The notes: generated by a model not told the origin, from the sequence alone. Numbered from the stretch's first letter, positions 1-12,239 are shown. The stretch: 48,862 nucleotides of DNA from Pilasporangium apinafurcum (GCA_001600495.1 BCKE01000105.1:1-48862), one strand, 5' to 3'. Numbers and translations: made by a program.

Positions 1-284
1 CTGTTGGCCACGCACTATATTTTTGATCTCCCTTAGCGCCTCATCTCTCTCCCTCACTTTCCTTCGCTCTCTCCCTCCAATCGCAAATCTAGATAGATTC
101 ATTAGTGGCGGGAGGGTGCTCATGATATTTCGATATTATCCCCAACGACAGATTTTCTTTTTTATACTAAGAACTCGGACTGCATATACTAACCGCGCTA
201 TGCACTCCACTCTCACCGTCTGGACGGCGATCCAGTCTACAAAAACGGAGTAGAGCGTCATTTGATCGACGTAGACGTCGATTT
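1..284. other. Unpaired left end of window, no gene seen
   Basis: This stretch has a pyrimidine-rich start (11-80) and no convincing coding frame. A perfect 8-bp inverted repeat with a 2-nt spacer (ATCGACGTagACGTCGAT) sits at 265-282, just before the first base that has a mirror partner in the window. Whether this stretch belongs to the duplicated arm cannot be judged, because its counterpart would lie past 48862. Confidence 0.5.
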
Positions 285-740
285 GAAGAGAGAGACGTGG
301 TAGCAAGTGGGTGGAAAAGGAAAGATGTTTTTGTGGGTTCTAGAGCACGGAGAGTCCCAATAAGAGGTGCGTCGTGATCTTAGTACATCGTTTAGCTTGC
401 AAGTAAGGGGTAAGCGCAGTATCGGAATGTGCTTGACTTTGTGTTCGAGATCAGACGACATTACATACCTCAAAGTCATTTCAATACATTAAGAGGGAAA
501 ATAGTCAGAAATACATAGTTGCATATAAATACATGTGTAAAGGAAGAAAGTAGAAAGATGATTGTAATCCGATTAGGAAAACGTGGATGCAAAGGGAGCT
601 TAGAGGTAGTGCTAGCGAACTAAGTCTTCCATGTAATTCACTTTTCATTTTGCCATCGAGTTGCCACGTCCGCCTACCAACATCCTTGAAGTTCTTCGAA
701 TTTTGACCAATCAAAAATCTTACAGTCGACTTTCAGCCAA
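285..740. other. Outer intergenic DNA, nothing assigned (copy 1)
   Basis: About 450 bases without a recognisable gene. Several short open frames are present but none has protein-like composition or splice sites that connect it to a neighbour. Several ATTGG/CCAAT pentamers occur around 710-745. The mirror copy is 48407-48862. Confidence 0.4.
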
Positions 741-926
741 TCATCGTATCGTAAACCAAGTAATCGTCACAGAGCGTACCTCTTCACATGTGGCCTTCGT
801 ATAGCCCGTTAACTCGGGCATTATTACCAAGTTAGCGTAGGGTTTACGTCCTGACAGCAGGGTGACATTCTCGATGCCCTTGGTAATAGCACGCTTAAAA
901 ATTTGTAAGACTTTTATTAGAGAGGA
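741..926 (-). CDS. Orphan coding-looking exon (copy 1), unassigned
   Basis: Mirror copy of 48221-48406. Read on the minus strand it is an open 61-codon segment after a TATAG acceptor, with well-composed protein including the run VTLLSGRKPYANLVIMPEL and a TGA at the end. A donor-like GTACGC lies inside the exon just after the run KATCEE, so the exon may end earlier. I do not recognise the family. It could be the internal exon of a gene whose other exons are too short to see, or a gene fragment. Confidence 0.35.
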   Translation of the reverse strand, partial: SSLIKVLQIFKRAITKGIENVTLLSGRKPYANLVIMPELTGYTKATCEEVRSVTITWFTIR

Positions 927-1165
927 CTATACAGTCACCTCAGGGTGATAAGATCTTTTCTTCACCATATAAACCCTGTATCCTGCTACTGATGTGCATT
1001 CCACATTTGTGTTGTCGAGAGTGAATGACTGTGCATATCTTCAAACTTGCAATCCAAGTAATTTGTGTCGAACTGAATGCAATCACATACAAAGCTGAGA
1101 TGATGGAGATGACTAAGGTTAACTAGTATAGCAAATAATAATCCTACCGAGCGATAAATGAGAGT

Positions 1166-2779
1166 CTACACGTTAGTTGAGTGCATTGCCTGCTCCAATA
1201 ATATATTCTCGATCAATTGGTGACTCGCCGTGACATTCATCGCAATAAAGTTCAGCACAAAATTCGTCAGTTCACCCGTCTTCAACACTTGACTTCTATT
1301 GCATTCGCTAAAATCTGGAAACAGCCTAAAACACGTTTGTAAAAGCGTATACTCGAACGGAAGTGTCGTTGGCTTTCGAATAATAACGTAACCCTCCCCA
1401 TGAAAGTGATATCCTGGGGCTGGTTTCTGTGCAAACTCGATCGACTCGAATATCGTGGTCCAGATAACAATCACTCGGTCTTCTTCAATGTACCGCCGTA
1501 TAACTTGCTTCACACTGAAATCTGCGGTCGTGGCATTGATGTTTTTAATGTCTACTCTAAAACTTTCCAACACCGTATCATCTGTGCTGTCAGGGCTCTA
1601 TACATTCAACATCACGTGTTATATATTTCAAAAAAATGTAAGCGGGTTCCAATTGCAAAATAACTCTTACCTTTGCGTTTTTTCGATTATAAAATGATTG
1701 TGGTAGCCCATCCTTGTTGTGCGCAAAATGGTGCCACACCACTGTCGCTGTCGTGTGCATGTCAAACGGCAGGACCTTTGTCACAAATGTCTCCAAGTAT
1801 ATTCCGTCGGCTCCATCCTCTTTCACGTGGGCTTCGTTGTGCGAGTATTCCATTTGAGCGAGTCCGTTTGCTTCAAAAACAGCGTCAATAGTCGCGTGGC
1901 ATTTGTCCGCGTCTGCTAGTAGTTGTTTGTACATAACACGATCAGAATCACTGGGAGATGGGTCATGAACTCTTTTCGAGATGTTTCCAAAGCCTAACAT
2001 TTGACAAGTCTACATAATTGGCCACAGATTCACAAACAACTACGAGTTGGAGGAGGCAGCATAATGCAATTGTCAATCCGCCACAAAGTACGTACACGAG
2101 ATATTGTTCGCTTGCTGAGAATAGCTTGCAAGCTTTTTGCTATTTTCAATTGTGCTTCCAATACAAGCTTCAAGCGAATATTCTCTCGTTCTGCATCAAT
2201 CTGCTGATCGTATTGCCGTCGTGCGATATCTTTCCAAATGCTTATTGCCGACGATGGGCCTGAGAGGTCTTCAGTCGAACAATGCTGCACGATAGAATCC
2301 TGGCTGTCAGATGAAATGAGTGACTTCAAAGAAGCGCGTTGGCCCAACCGTATAGAGCGAGCATCACATTCATGTGGGGCTTTCTTTAATCGGTTCAACT
2401 GCTGCTCCAAGGCATGCACTTGATTACGCAAGTAGATCACTTCCTGCCTCCGCTCATCGCGCGCTTTATTCGGATTACTTTTCGTGTATTTTCTGATCCG
2501 TTTGTTTATCTTCGTCGTTAGTGTGACTTGCTGCTGCAATTGCTGGTGACTATTGCCGTTAGGTTTAACACCAAAATTCCCTTCTGTACCAACTTGAGCT
2601 ATGTCGTCCAACTGGAAGTTAGTTGTAGTCTGCAGGGAGTCAAATTCGCCCGCATCAGTCTGTAGAAGAGCGTCTGCTGCGTTGATTTCCTCTACAAATT
2701 CGTCCATAAATGACAGCGACGCGTCGAACATCGTCACTTCATCCTCGTCTTCATTCAAGAACGTCGGCATCTTTGTCAT
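1166..2779 (-). CDS. M96 mating-specific family protein, bZIP-like (copy 1)
   Basis: Left-arm copy of the gene at 46368-47981, with the same predicted protein. The minus-strand exons are 2096-2779, 1671-2009 and 1166-1597, all phase 0, giving 484 residues. It is divergent from the UTP23 copy starting at 3063 and shares a 283-bp intergenic region with it. See the right-arm entry for the domain description. Confidence 0.75.
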
Positions 2780-2834
2780 CTGAAATGAAAGCTAAAAGGG
2801 TGTATAAACCTACAAATTTTGCTTGTAAAATTAA

Positions 2835-2946
2835 ATTTTCCACCAATCATATGACTTTTTATCAAGCAGATAGGGTAGATTGTCAGATTTGATTCTTCAT
2901 CTTTCTTTTTGTATAGGTTCCCATAATTATTTTCCACCAATCATAT
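2835..2946. promoter_or_regulatory. Divergent promoter with duplicated 18-mer (copy 1)
   Basis: The 283-bp gap between the M96-family and UTP23 start codons carries an exact 18-bp direct repeat, ATTTTCCACCAATCATAT, at 2835-2852 and 2929-2946. Each copy contains a CCAAT pentamer. The placement between two divergent starts suggests a shared upstream element, but the binding factor is inferred only from the CCAAT core. Confidence 0.45.
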
Positions 2947-3062
2947 TTCGTAAAAATTGTAAAGTATGCCTGTTAGTTGATACCATCCATTTTTCCCAAA
3001 ATTTCTGGAACCCCAAACGACACACCAATAACCAATAAGTTGCTTTTGCTGGACGGGGGAAC

Positions 3063-3920
3063 ATGCGATATTTACGCGCTAAAGGGATCCGCAAAGCGCT
3101 ACGGCAGTTCCATTTCCTATGTGGCATCAAACCTCCATATAAGGCATGCAATTTCTGATGAAAACCATAAGCGATGCGAGAGGTTCTAACATATTTGTTT
3201 CTGTCACTTCTAGGTGCTGTTGGATGGCAATTTCATTGCCATGTGCATACAAATGAAAGTGGAGATCCGCGACCGCCTGCCGAAGCTGCTGCAGGTGAAA
3301 ACACACGAATGCGAGTATTTTATTCCCGCTGCTGCTCTGAAAGAGCTGGAGCTTCTCGGTGAAGCCCTGCGTCCAGCATTTGAAGTCGCACAGTCGTTCA
3401 AGGTTGTGGAAGTAGATGAAGAACAGAAAGCAAGCGAAGTGAATGTGACAAATGTCATTCAACGCATCATTGGTATGTCCAAGTAGATTGCAATGCGTCT
3501 CTGTATAGATTGCTTGAGTCTAAACATGCACTGGTGGTGATGGGGATTACAATAGGTGAGCGGAACGAAAAGAAATTCGTGGTAGCCACGCAAGAAGTAG
3601 AGTTGCGAAAGGTGCTGCGTGAGGTGCCTGGTGTGCCGTTGCTCTATCTCAATCGATCAGTGCTGGTATTTGAAGACATTTCCAAAGCGACGTTAGCGAT
3701 TGTGCGGCAGGAAGAAAAAGCCAAGATGTCGAAATTAGATGTAAACGAGAAGCGGAAACTCGAGCATGTCTACGCCAGCGACGAAAGCGGCGACAGCAAA
3801 CCACAAAACCAACCACCGCAGCGATTGAAGAAGAAAGCAAAAGGGCCGAATCCATTGTCGGTGAAGAAATCCACCAAGAAGAAAGTGCGATCCAGGGGCA
3901 AGAAGCAGAAAGAAAATTGA
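3063..3920 (+). CDS. UTP23: UTP23-like rRNA-processing PIN-domain protein (copy 1)
   Basis: UTP23 is a small-subunit processome factor of the FCF1/UTP23 PIN-like family and acts in the nucleolus in 18S rRNA maturation. The exons 3063-3143, 3214-3472 and 3556-3920 join to 234 residues, close to the usual size of about 250. The basic N-terminus (MRYLRAKGIRK) leads into PPYKVLLDGNFIAM, then LKELELLG, FVVATQE, PGVPLLYL and the lysine-rich tail with GPNPLSVKK, which is a UTP23 hallmark. Intron 1 (3144-3213) begins with GC, not GT (AAG|GCATGC), and ends TTCTAG; no GT donor restores the conserved PPYK-VLLDG junction. Intron 2 is GTATGT to AATAG. The stop is 67 bp from the stop of the convergent kinase gene. 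Confidence 0.88.
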
Positions 3921-3987
3921 AAATAATAATGATATTTGGTATGAGGCATTGCTGTTCTAACGGTTCTGACATAGGTTCTTTTCTTTC

Positions 3988-6403
3988 TTAGAAATCTTTG
4001 TCCCACTCACTGCCGTCGTCTGTATACGCTGTGGTCATGTCATCATCCATTATGCCATCAAATTTAGATGTATCCAAAGGATCGGAGAGCTTTGGTTTGT
4101 AAGGTGCCAGCTCTTTTTTCTTGTACATGTTGTCCCAGTTGATGGTGCTAAACCATGGATGCGCTCGAATTGCCCTGGCGCCACCATGTGTCACACCCAA
4201 GCGTTTCGTCAAATCGCGCTCCAGCAGCTTCGAGATGAGATCACGGCACGGCTCCGTCACCCACGCGGGGAACTGCACGGTCTCCTTAACGATGTTGCGA
4301 CAGATCTGCATCTGGTCACTTTGACCTGATCCGACAAACGGTGAGTGACCAACAATCATCTCGTAGATGAGCACACCCAACGCCCAGTAGTCAACACCCT
4401 TGTTATGGCCTTTACCAAGCACCAATTCTGGAGCCAGGTACTCCGGTGTGCCACAGAGTGTATAGGTGCGGTCTTCGACTTTCTTGGCAAAGCCAAAATC
4501 GACCACTTTCAAATATCCCTGCGGATCGATGAGTAAATTTTCTGGCTTAAGATCGCGGTAGATGATGCTACGTTCGTGTAAGTACTCGAGTGCCATCAGC
4601 ACGTGGGTCGCAAAGAACCGCGCGTGGTCATTTTGCAGTCTTCCTGGGGAGTTCGGAGTGCAGTGTAGGTACGTGAACAGCTCCCCACCTTGGACGAATT
4701 CGACTAGCAGATAAAGATTATTCTTGTCCTTGTAGGTCTGGTAGAGCTTGAGAATGAAGGGGTGGCTGCATTGTGCCATGATAGTTTTCTCAGCTAACAC
4801 ATTGTTCTGCTGCTTGTAGGCGACGATATTGGCCTTGTTGAGCACTTTCATCGCATACGGTGTGCCAGTTTTCTTGTGTTTGACCAGTTTCACGCGTCCG
4901 AACGTGCCTGAGCCAAGCGTCCGCAGTACTTCTAGTTCCTCCATCGCGATCTGCTCAGCGCGTTCCAATGCGTGTTTGCGTTCGTCAGCTTCCCTGTTCA
5001 AAATGTTTTGAATCGGTCCCAGTAGCTCCACGAACTTGGCTTGATTTAGCGACAAGCACTCCAACGCACCATTAGCAATCACATCTGCCTGGCGCGGTTC
5101 ATTATGCAGTAACGACATCTCGCCAAAGAAATTACCCGCCGACAATGTTGCGATTTGCCGTTGGTTGTTGCCATCACCATTGCTCCCGGAATTGTCAATG
5201 GATTTTTTGACGATTGTCGTACCGCTTTTGATAATGTAGAATGTCGTACCTTGTTCACCTTCTCGAATTACATACTCACCGTCCTTGAATGAAACCGGCT
5301 CAAGTGCTAGTAAGAGCTTATCTTTTTCGTATGAAGATAAATGTTTGAGGAACGGAATGGATTGGAGCACGCGCATGCTCATATTGCGGTCGATTACCTC
5401 GCGCAGGCTGCCCAAGAGATCATCAAACGCCTGTCGGTCCAGCGCAATAAGCGTCACGTCCGTCTCTGCCGTGACATTTGCAGCCCGGGGTTCATGGGTC
5501 ATCAAAGCACGTTCACCAAAGTAATCCCCATCGCCCAACCGTAGCGCCTCCATGCCGCGGACATCATCGCCCGCATCCGAGCACACGACCGTGCCCGACT
5601 TGATAATGTACAAAACGTTGCCTGAGTCGCCTTTCTTGATGATGCGCTCACCTTTGCGAAAGGAAACAACTTGTGCGGCTTCAGCCAATTGTCCGAGTTG
5701 GGTCTCAGTCAACGGCTTTAAGAGCGCCACGTTGCGCAGCGCGTTCTTACAGTCACCCAATTGGTCGTTCTGGTTTTTTGCTACCAACCGGCGGAACGTC
5801 ACACGATCGAGTGCCCACAGTCGTCCAGGTTGGGTACACATAATGGTTGCTGTGCGTGGGCAATTGTAGACCAGCGCTAGCTCTCCAAACGTCGAGCCCT
5901 TCTGGGCAGTGCTCACCTGTGTGCCATTCACATGGATGGCGAACATTCCAGATTCGACAACATAAAGGAAATCACCCGTGTCGCCTTCCTTGATGATGAC
6001 ATCGTTGACCGCTGCGGGTTTCTCAACCATCAGCTGCACGATCGTGTCGATATCGGCGCGGTTGATTGTTGCGAAGAGGAAATTGATCAGCAATGCCTGG
6101 AGAATGATGTCTTTTGACTCGTTCGACTTCGGAATGGCTGCTATTTCTAATGGCGCGTCAAATTGAACGCTTTCAGCGAAAATGTCGTTCCGCCTTCTCG
6201 CTGCGCGTTTTTCGCGCATGATGACACTAACCTTGTGATCTGGAGAAGTAGAACGAATTTATATGGTGAGCATATCCTCTATCAAGGCAAATTGGCGATG
6301 GGAATAGTCAAGTTTTACCTCCAACTACATCGGAAGCAGGATCAGCTAGCACTGCATCGAAATCTTTATCTTGCTTGGTGGGGACAGAGTTGATACAGCC
6401 CAT
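3988..6403 (-). CDS. PKG-like cyclic-nucleotide-dependent AGC kinase (copy 1)
   Basis: Left-arm copy of the kinase at 42744-45159, with the same predicted protein. The minus-strand exons are 6319-6403 and 3988-6239. The short first exon supplies the MGCINS N-terminus; starting instead at the internal methionine at 6219 would lose the acylation motif. It is convergent with UTP23 (67 bp apart) and divergent from the coiled-coil gene at 7043. Domains are described at the right-arm copy. Confidence 0.92.
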
Positions 6404-6639
6404 GGTTGTGTTGTGAAAAATGAAAAAACGGTAAAAGTAATAGCTTTACCCTGGGGGAGGTCACTCGCCGGTGCGGCGTCGTTTAGCAAAGTGAATGAAC
6501 GACACCGCTAAGGGAAGCAGTTGGTCAACTAACTCGACTGGTGCCGGATTTGGATCGACCCAACTTTCTGATCTGATGCTTTTCAATTTAAAGCGACAAG
6601 CGAAATGGTTGTGGTGCTGTCGATGGCTATTCTAGGCAT

Positions 6640-7000
6640 CCATGCGGATCAGAAAAAAAGCGGTTCTTGTCTATTTTTGACGATGAGCTCTCTACTTAGA
6701 CCGTCGATGTACCGGCAAATACATTGACCAGCAAGTTGAGCATGTGACCACCATATTAGCACGGAAGCAGATGAACTTCGGAAGTTCCATGAACCAATGA
6801 AGAATGAGACCAAATTCCTGATTTCCTACAGCTTTTGCATTGCGTCTTTGACATATTGGCGTAAATGGATTGCCTCTTGAATTGCCTTGAACACTTGCCT
6901 CAATGCTGCTCTTGTCGGTGATCGCAGTCAAATCCGTTTCGTAACGATTCAATTTTAGAATGGAAATCAGCAAAGACAGTTTGTTTTCTCTTCTATCGTG
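6640..7000 (-). pseudogene. Decayed or unassigned coding remnant (copy 1)
   Basis: Mirror of 42147-42507. On the minus strand three reading frames in succession contain protein-like runs (TDLTAITDKSSIEASVQ, then in the next frame AIQEAIHLRQYVKDAMQKL, then a stop and more protein-like sequence). This is what a frameshifted gene remnant looks like. I cannot name the parent family. A multi-exon gene with very small introns is a less likely alternative. Confidence 0.3.
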
Positions 7001-7042
7001 ACGCAGCCATCAAGTAAAGCCTTTGCAGTGCTTTGAAGCAGG

Positions 7043-8777
7043 ATGGACGTTAAGAGATCTCTACTATTACGCTCAAGTATCACTTCCCAGCGAACAGATG
7101 ATATCAGTGACGATCTCAGCGACGCCGATTATGATTATGGATATGAATCCTCTGTCCTCAGCATCAAGCCAGTGAGTAGGCCTATCCAAGTGTCCAATGA
7201 TGCATCATTGTCGCCTCGACGCTTGTCCATAGACTGGAACGACTCGGTCGATCGGTCAGGGATGGCTGAATTGTGTCAGTACGTGCAGCATTTGGAGACA
7301 GAGAAAAAGGATCTTCTAGCCCAAGTGCATTTCTTACAAGAGCAAGACGGAAAACTACAAATGAAGCTAAAGACATCGATTCAGCGGATCGAAGGGCTTG
7401 AGGTAGCGCTGAAAACGGCTGAAGCGAGTCGCTCGATTTGGCAGGACGAAAAACAAGCTATGCTAGCTTTACAGACCGCAGAAACTGAGCGGGTAACTGG
7501 ATTGGCGGCTCTTCTTCATGAGGCTCAGAAGAAATATGACGAAGCAGAGAAAGCACGACAGCAGGCGGTTTTCCGACTCAGTGCTATGCAGGCAACACTA
7601 ACAGAAACCACGACTCAGCAACTACTTTCTGAGTCATCAAGCACTCTACTAGGAAAATCGAACGTTGCATCGTTTGATACTAGCGTCAATTTCACACTGG
7701 GTGAGCATATAGAGAAGTATAAGCGAGAAATTGAGCTGCTGCGCCAACAACTGGAGCTCAAGGACGAGCACGCAATTGAGAAACAGAAGCGTGCGCTTGA
7801 TCTTGAGATCCGCAGCCTGCAATTGGAGCACGCGAGCGCGATAGAGAAAGTGAAATTGGAATGTGAGATCCGCCTGAGCGAATGGCGACATGAGGAGGCA
7901 GTTCGAGCCAAAGAGATGGAGTGTGCCATGGAAGAAGATCGATACAGTATTCGTCTGGAGATGAAGCACGCCACTCAGCGCGCACAAATCGATCAGCGTG
8001 TATCGTTCCTACAGGCACAGTCCGCTCTAGCTGCCCAACAGTCATCATTGGGTTGCCATCATCACTATGGAGAGAGCGATTTTTCCTTTGGTACACTAGA
8101 CGAAGTACTCGTGCGAATGCAAAAGGATCAGCTGCGCACGCGACGCTTTGAAGCACTCAAGAAATCGCTGCTGATCCGCAATGCCAAGCTCGAAAAAGTA
8201 ATGAAGGCGTTCTTATGCCGCTGGAAAATCCAGATTTCAACCGAGAAGATCCTGCAACTGAATGCTGTTCTGCATATGCATCGCATCGTCTCGCATCTGA
8301 AAAGACGGCAGAAACGCGCGTTCTTTAACGAGTGGAAGGCGCAGATCAAATTGTCGCAAGTGCATGCCTTCCAAAGTCAAGCTCTTAGTTGCTGGAACCG
8401 CATGCTTGCCGTCGAACGAATCAACCACGTGTTGCAACAATATGCGGTACGTACTTGTGTTGTCATCATCACTGTCTCCTGCGATGTGTGTCAGATTTGA
8501 TGCTAAAAAATCTTGTTATATTCGTTTTGTTTGGCAGGTAAAGCGATCTGCATTGTACTTTCACCATTGGCGGGTACAGACTATGCTTACCAGTGGGACA
8601 ATATTGGAGAACATGGGCGATGCTTCTGGCGGTGATGGGAACAATAATACTATAGTCACCGGGAGTGATGATGTTCGCGCTCTCCAACAAGAGATTGAAA
8701 AACTTCATGAGCAGTTGGCATCCGCCAAATCCGAGGCGTGGCGGTACAAGCGACAACTACTCAAGCAATTCCTCTAA
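7043..8777 (+). CDS. Coiled-coil protein with Sfi1-like Trp repeats (copy 1)
   Basis: Exons 7043-8446 and 8538-8777 (GTACGT to GGCAG intron, phase 0) give 547 residues. After an acidic, serine-rich N-terminus (about residues 1-75) come long heptad-rich coiled coils (about 78-190 and 225-330). Spaced Trp helices follow: FLCRWKIQ, FFNEWKAQI, LSCWNRML and, in exon 2, YFHHWRVQ, then a last short coiled coil ending LLKQFL. Spaced F/W-x3-W helices resemble Sfi1 repeats that bind centrin at basal bodies and centrosomes. That role is inference, since many coiled-coil proteins carry such helices. The start is the ATG after GAAGCAGG and is the first in frame. Confidence 0.8.
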
Positions 8778-8860
8778 CTTTCATGTCACTCATTTAATCC
8801 CTAAAGTGCAGCTATCCCAATTCCAATCTTTTCATCTTGTTGTATAGAATGAGTTCTCTA

Positions 8861-9136
8861 TTATCGTAGCTTAGCCATACGCCTAATTTGTTTCCTCCTC
8901 ACTTTGCCAAATAGAGGGTCAAGGGTTCGTATTGTAGTGAATGGAATTTTCATTCCTCGCTTTGGTCGCGTCTTTTTGATCATGGACAATTCGCTCTCCA
9001 CAATGTTCGCAGAGAAGTTGCTCTTCCTACCGACCACCACACAAAACGACTTCACTTTCGTGCCAAATTCGAGAATGACGGCGCGAATGCCTGTAGAAGG
9101 AATGCACTTTCTATGATGGATTTGGCCGAGAGATTC
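8861..9136 (-). CDS. Unassigned basic exon (copy 1)
   Basis: Mirror copy of 40011-40286. The minus-strand frame is open from an ACAG acceptor to a TAA, about 91 codons, and very basic at the C-terminus (KVRRKQIRRMAKLR). No upstream exon could be fixed. It lies between the 3' ends of the coiled-coil gene and the copine gene. Confidence 0.45.
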   Translation of the reverse strand, partial: ESLGQIHHRKCIPSTGIRAVILEFGTKVKSFCVVVGRKSNFSANIVESELSMIKKTRPKRGMKIPFTTIRTLDPLFGKVRRKQIRRMAKLR

Positions 9137-9317
9137 CTGTCATTAAGGTGGCAATAAAGCCAATTGAGTTGATCTTGTTGCAATTGAGAGACAAAGTTGG
9201 ATGATTGAGAGCGAATGGGCAGCTATACTAGGTGTTAGGAACTCAAAGATTCAGATCATTGTCATGTATTATTAATCTGTGATGATTGGGACAGGAAGTT
9301 GACAATATTCTCCACAA

Positions 9318-12092
9318 TTATCCACGATAGCCAGGGTAGCCAGGAGCTGCACCATTCTGCGGAGGTGGCTGCTGATAACTTTGAGCAGGATATCCTTGCG
9401 GTGGGTAACCTTGAGGAGCATAGCCTTGCGAATAGCCCTGAGGTGCTCCTTGGGGAGGATATCCGTATCCTTGTTGGGGAGGGTAGCCTTGCGCTGGATA
9501 TCCCTGCGGAGCATACCCTTGAGGTGCATATCCCTGTGGTGCTTGCTGACCATAGCCGGGGTAACCTTGTGGTGGCTGTTGACCTTGAACTGGATAGCCA
9601 TGGGGAGCCGGCTGTTGACCCTGAGGGGGAGGAGCTTGTTGTTGTGACTGAGGATTTGCAACTGATGGTGCTGGTTGTGCCGAAGCATCCACTGGTGCGG
9701 CACCAGCAGGATGTGGAGCGGCTGCAGACCCCACTGGAGTCGCACCAGGTTCTGCGAACGTCTGGAATGTTGGTGGGATGGATGGATTTGGAGCAATTCC
9801 GCGGACTCGCATGTATTGGCAGAGCTGGTTTGGGATTTCCGCTAATGTTTCACTCGTAAGAGCCGCAGGATTCCCAGCGAAGCGACTGTAGGGGACAAAT
9901 TGGACACTAACAAACGCAAGAAGAGGATTAACATCGCTGTAAAGACTAATCATGTATAGCAATAAACACTCACATATCACGAGTAGCAGTTCGTCCGCGT
10001 CGGTCACGGAGGTTGCGACCGTCACCATCCAAGGCAGTCATGGATGAGAAATCAGCTGGCCCCACGCCGATAATCACAATCTGCAGTGAAAACAATATTC
10101 ACCAATAATTAACCACACTGTCGATATTCGTATGTATACACTGGAGAAGTTACCGAAAGTGGCGTAGTGTTGGCAGCTTGAACCAGCGCATCAATGGTGT
10201 CAGGCATGTCCATAATTGCACCGTCTAAAAGAACACCAAAGATGAAACTTTAGTTTTCAACGTACAAGGTTACCTAAGTACTTCGACAACTGTACCTGTG
10301 ATGATGAGCAAAACGAAGTACTTTTGCGTCCGTGGATCACTCATACGGTTAGCAATTTGCATTGTCTGGATAATGATACTGCAAGCAACATCAGGGACAG
10401 GAAAGTGAGGAAGTCAATAAACAAGGATAATCCATCTTTTTAGATACGCGCAACTTACGGAGCGAAGCAGGTGGGACCGTGCAGCTGGATATGACCAAGG
10501 GACGCCGTGTACAGCTGGGGGGGAATAGAGTCATGAGGTTAGTGATGAATATGTGAAGCATGCCATGCTATGTAAGAAAGTGTGCCATACCTGCAGAATA
10601 CCTTGAGCCATGTAAACTTCAGGATTTGAAGGGTTCAAATTCAATGGAAAGCAGTGATCGACAGCGTGTGCTCCAGGTGGAATGCCACCAAAGCCGTACA
10701 CAGGAATCATCTTGTCGTGGTCATACTCCTGGAGAATAGATGCTGTAGCTGAAATGGCGTGTTGGTACTATTACAGTTACATCAACATTATCCAATTATA
10801 AGGACACAATCGAACAATGACTTATCGATCCAGGGATACGAAAATGATGGGTATCTTACTTGATTTGGTCCACGAGGATCGATATAGTGAAGGCTGAAGG
10901 AGAAAGAATGCGAGTGATGAGAAACAATGCTACAAGTTATTAATATAATACGCAATGTTACCTTCTTGGATCGTGAGGAGGGCCATTCGAAGCAGTGTAA
11001 TCAATACCAACGATCAAACTCATCTCTAATCCACCACGAACTACACAAATAGAAGTTAAACCACACGATATCGTCATTAAGCAACCATCGACAGAAGTTA
11101 ATATGAAATGAACATTCGACTCTATACTTACGGTAATCGACGAAAGTGTGCTGGCGGAAGAGTTGCAACTCCACAATCGTCAACAGCCCGGCATTCGTGT
11201 ACTTTTTCCCCTTCTTGCGTTGTAGTTCTTCGTTATTCAGCACCAGATTGCGACCAATGTGCGATTGTAGCTCCTCCAGAGTCGTATTGACCTGACCAAT
11301 CAATCTTGCTTTTCCAATAGTCTCTTCATCAAATACTTGAAAGCACAATGGACGCTTGTAGTCGCCGTTACAGAGCTGTTGCACCGAGATTTCAAATGAT
11401 CTCCAGTTCGGATTGAGGTTATTGTCGATCGTCTCAGTTTTATACACTTGCATAAGCGTGTTATCCGGACGGAAGCGATTGATCACCAGAAAGGGATCAC
11501 TCTTGCTGAAAAATCCATCCAAATTTGGGAGGTTTGACCCCGAGAACCGCACACGTAGTGCTTCGCTCGACGATTTGACCTCTTCGGCGCGCACCAACAG
11601 TCCGCCCTGATGCTTTGAACTCTGTTTCCCACGCGTCAACAGAAACGTTCCACTTTGTCCAGGAGCACCCATGAGCTTTCCCAGCGAAAATTCCGCACCG
11701 CCGATGAAATCCTGGTGCGAGAGCTTGCTGGATTTGCTGTCTTCATCGTAAATTTCCACCTTAAATTCCTGCTGGAGCTCGAAATAGTAGTCCACCATAA
11801 AGAGTTTCGCCCATTTTGGGTTTAGATCGTCCTTTAGTGCTTCCGTGCGACCCAACTCACGCCAATTCCCACCCTCTACTCATGGTCAGAGATTCCAACT
11901 GTTAGTACCAACGATCCACATTAGCAAGCCACAATTCTACAATGGAATACCTCGAACAAACAGCACAGCTAAGGGGTCGGATTTCGAGATGATATCGCGG
12001 TCTTTTAAATTCTTGGCGCTCAGCGAGAGTTCTATTTTGGATGTAGGCTGGTACTGGCGCTGCTGATATGCTGTGGATGGCTGCATATACAT
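9318..12092 (-). CDS. Copine, C2-C2-vWA protein (copy 1)
   Basis: Left-arm copy of the copine at 37055-39829, with the same predicted 693-residue protein. The minus-strand exons in coding order are 11951-12092, 11132-11875, 10962-11040, 10860-10893, 10591-10767, 10459-10514, 10296-10378, 10154-10224, 9974-10080 and 9318-9906. The last exon encodes the P/Q/G/Y-rich repeats. Because of that biased composition the opposite strand is also open for about 190 codons, which is not a gene. Confidence 0.93.
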
Positions 12093-12239
12093 TCTTGCTT
12101 CGTTGTTTTGCTTAGCTCTTGTGACTTCTTCCCCTTTTGACTCTCTTCCTTCTTGCTAATCTCTCCTTCAACGGCAGAGTGTTGGTCACTGCACCCATTC
12201 CCCCCTCCAGAAAATCCAGTGATTGGGTTTTATTGGACT

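Noticed and set aside
3473-3508. A 14-nt or 36-nt intron in UTP23 joining a frame that starts LLESKHALVV
   Set aside because: A 14-nt intron is implausible and the 36-nt one breaks frame; the 83-nt GTATGT-AATAG intron keeps frame and gives the conserved IIGERNEKKFVVATQ run.
7758-8156. Antisense frames of 110-130 codons inside the coiled-coil gene
   Set aside because: The sense strand is a clear long coiled coil; the antisense frames are Ser/Arg/Leu-rich shadows.
9299-9859. Long open frames (about 170-190 codons) opposite and out of frame with the copine tail, in both arms
   Set aside because: They are shadows of the biased GYP-repeat codons; their composition (His/Leu/Arg-rich) matches no family and the copine frame accounts for the DNA.
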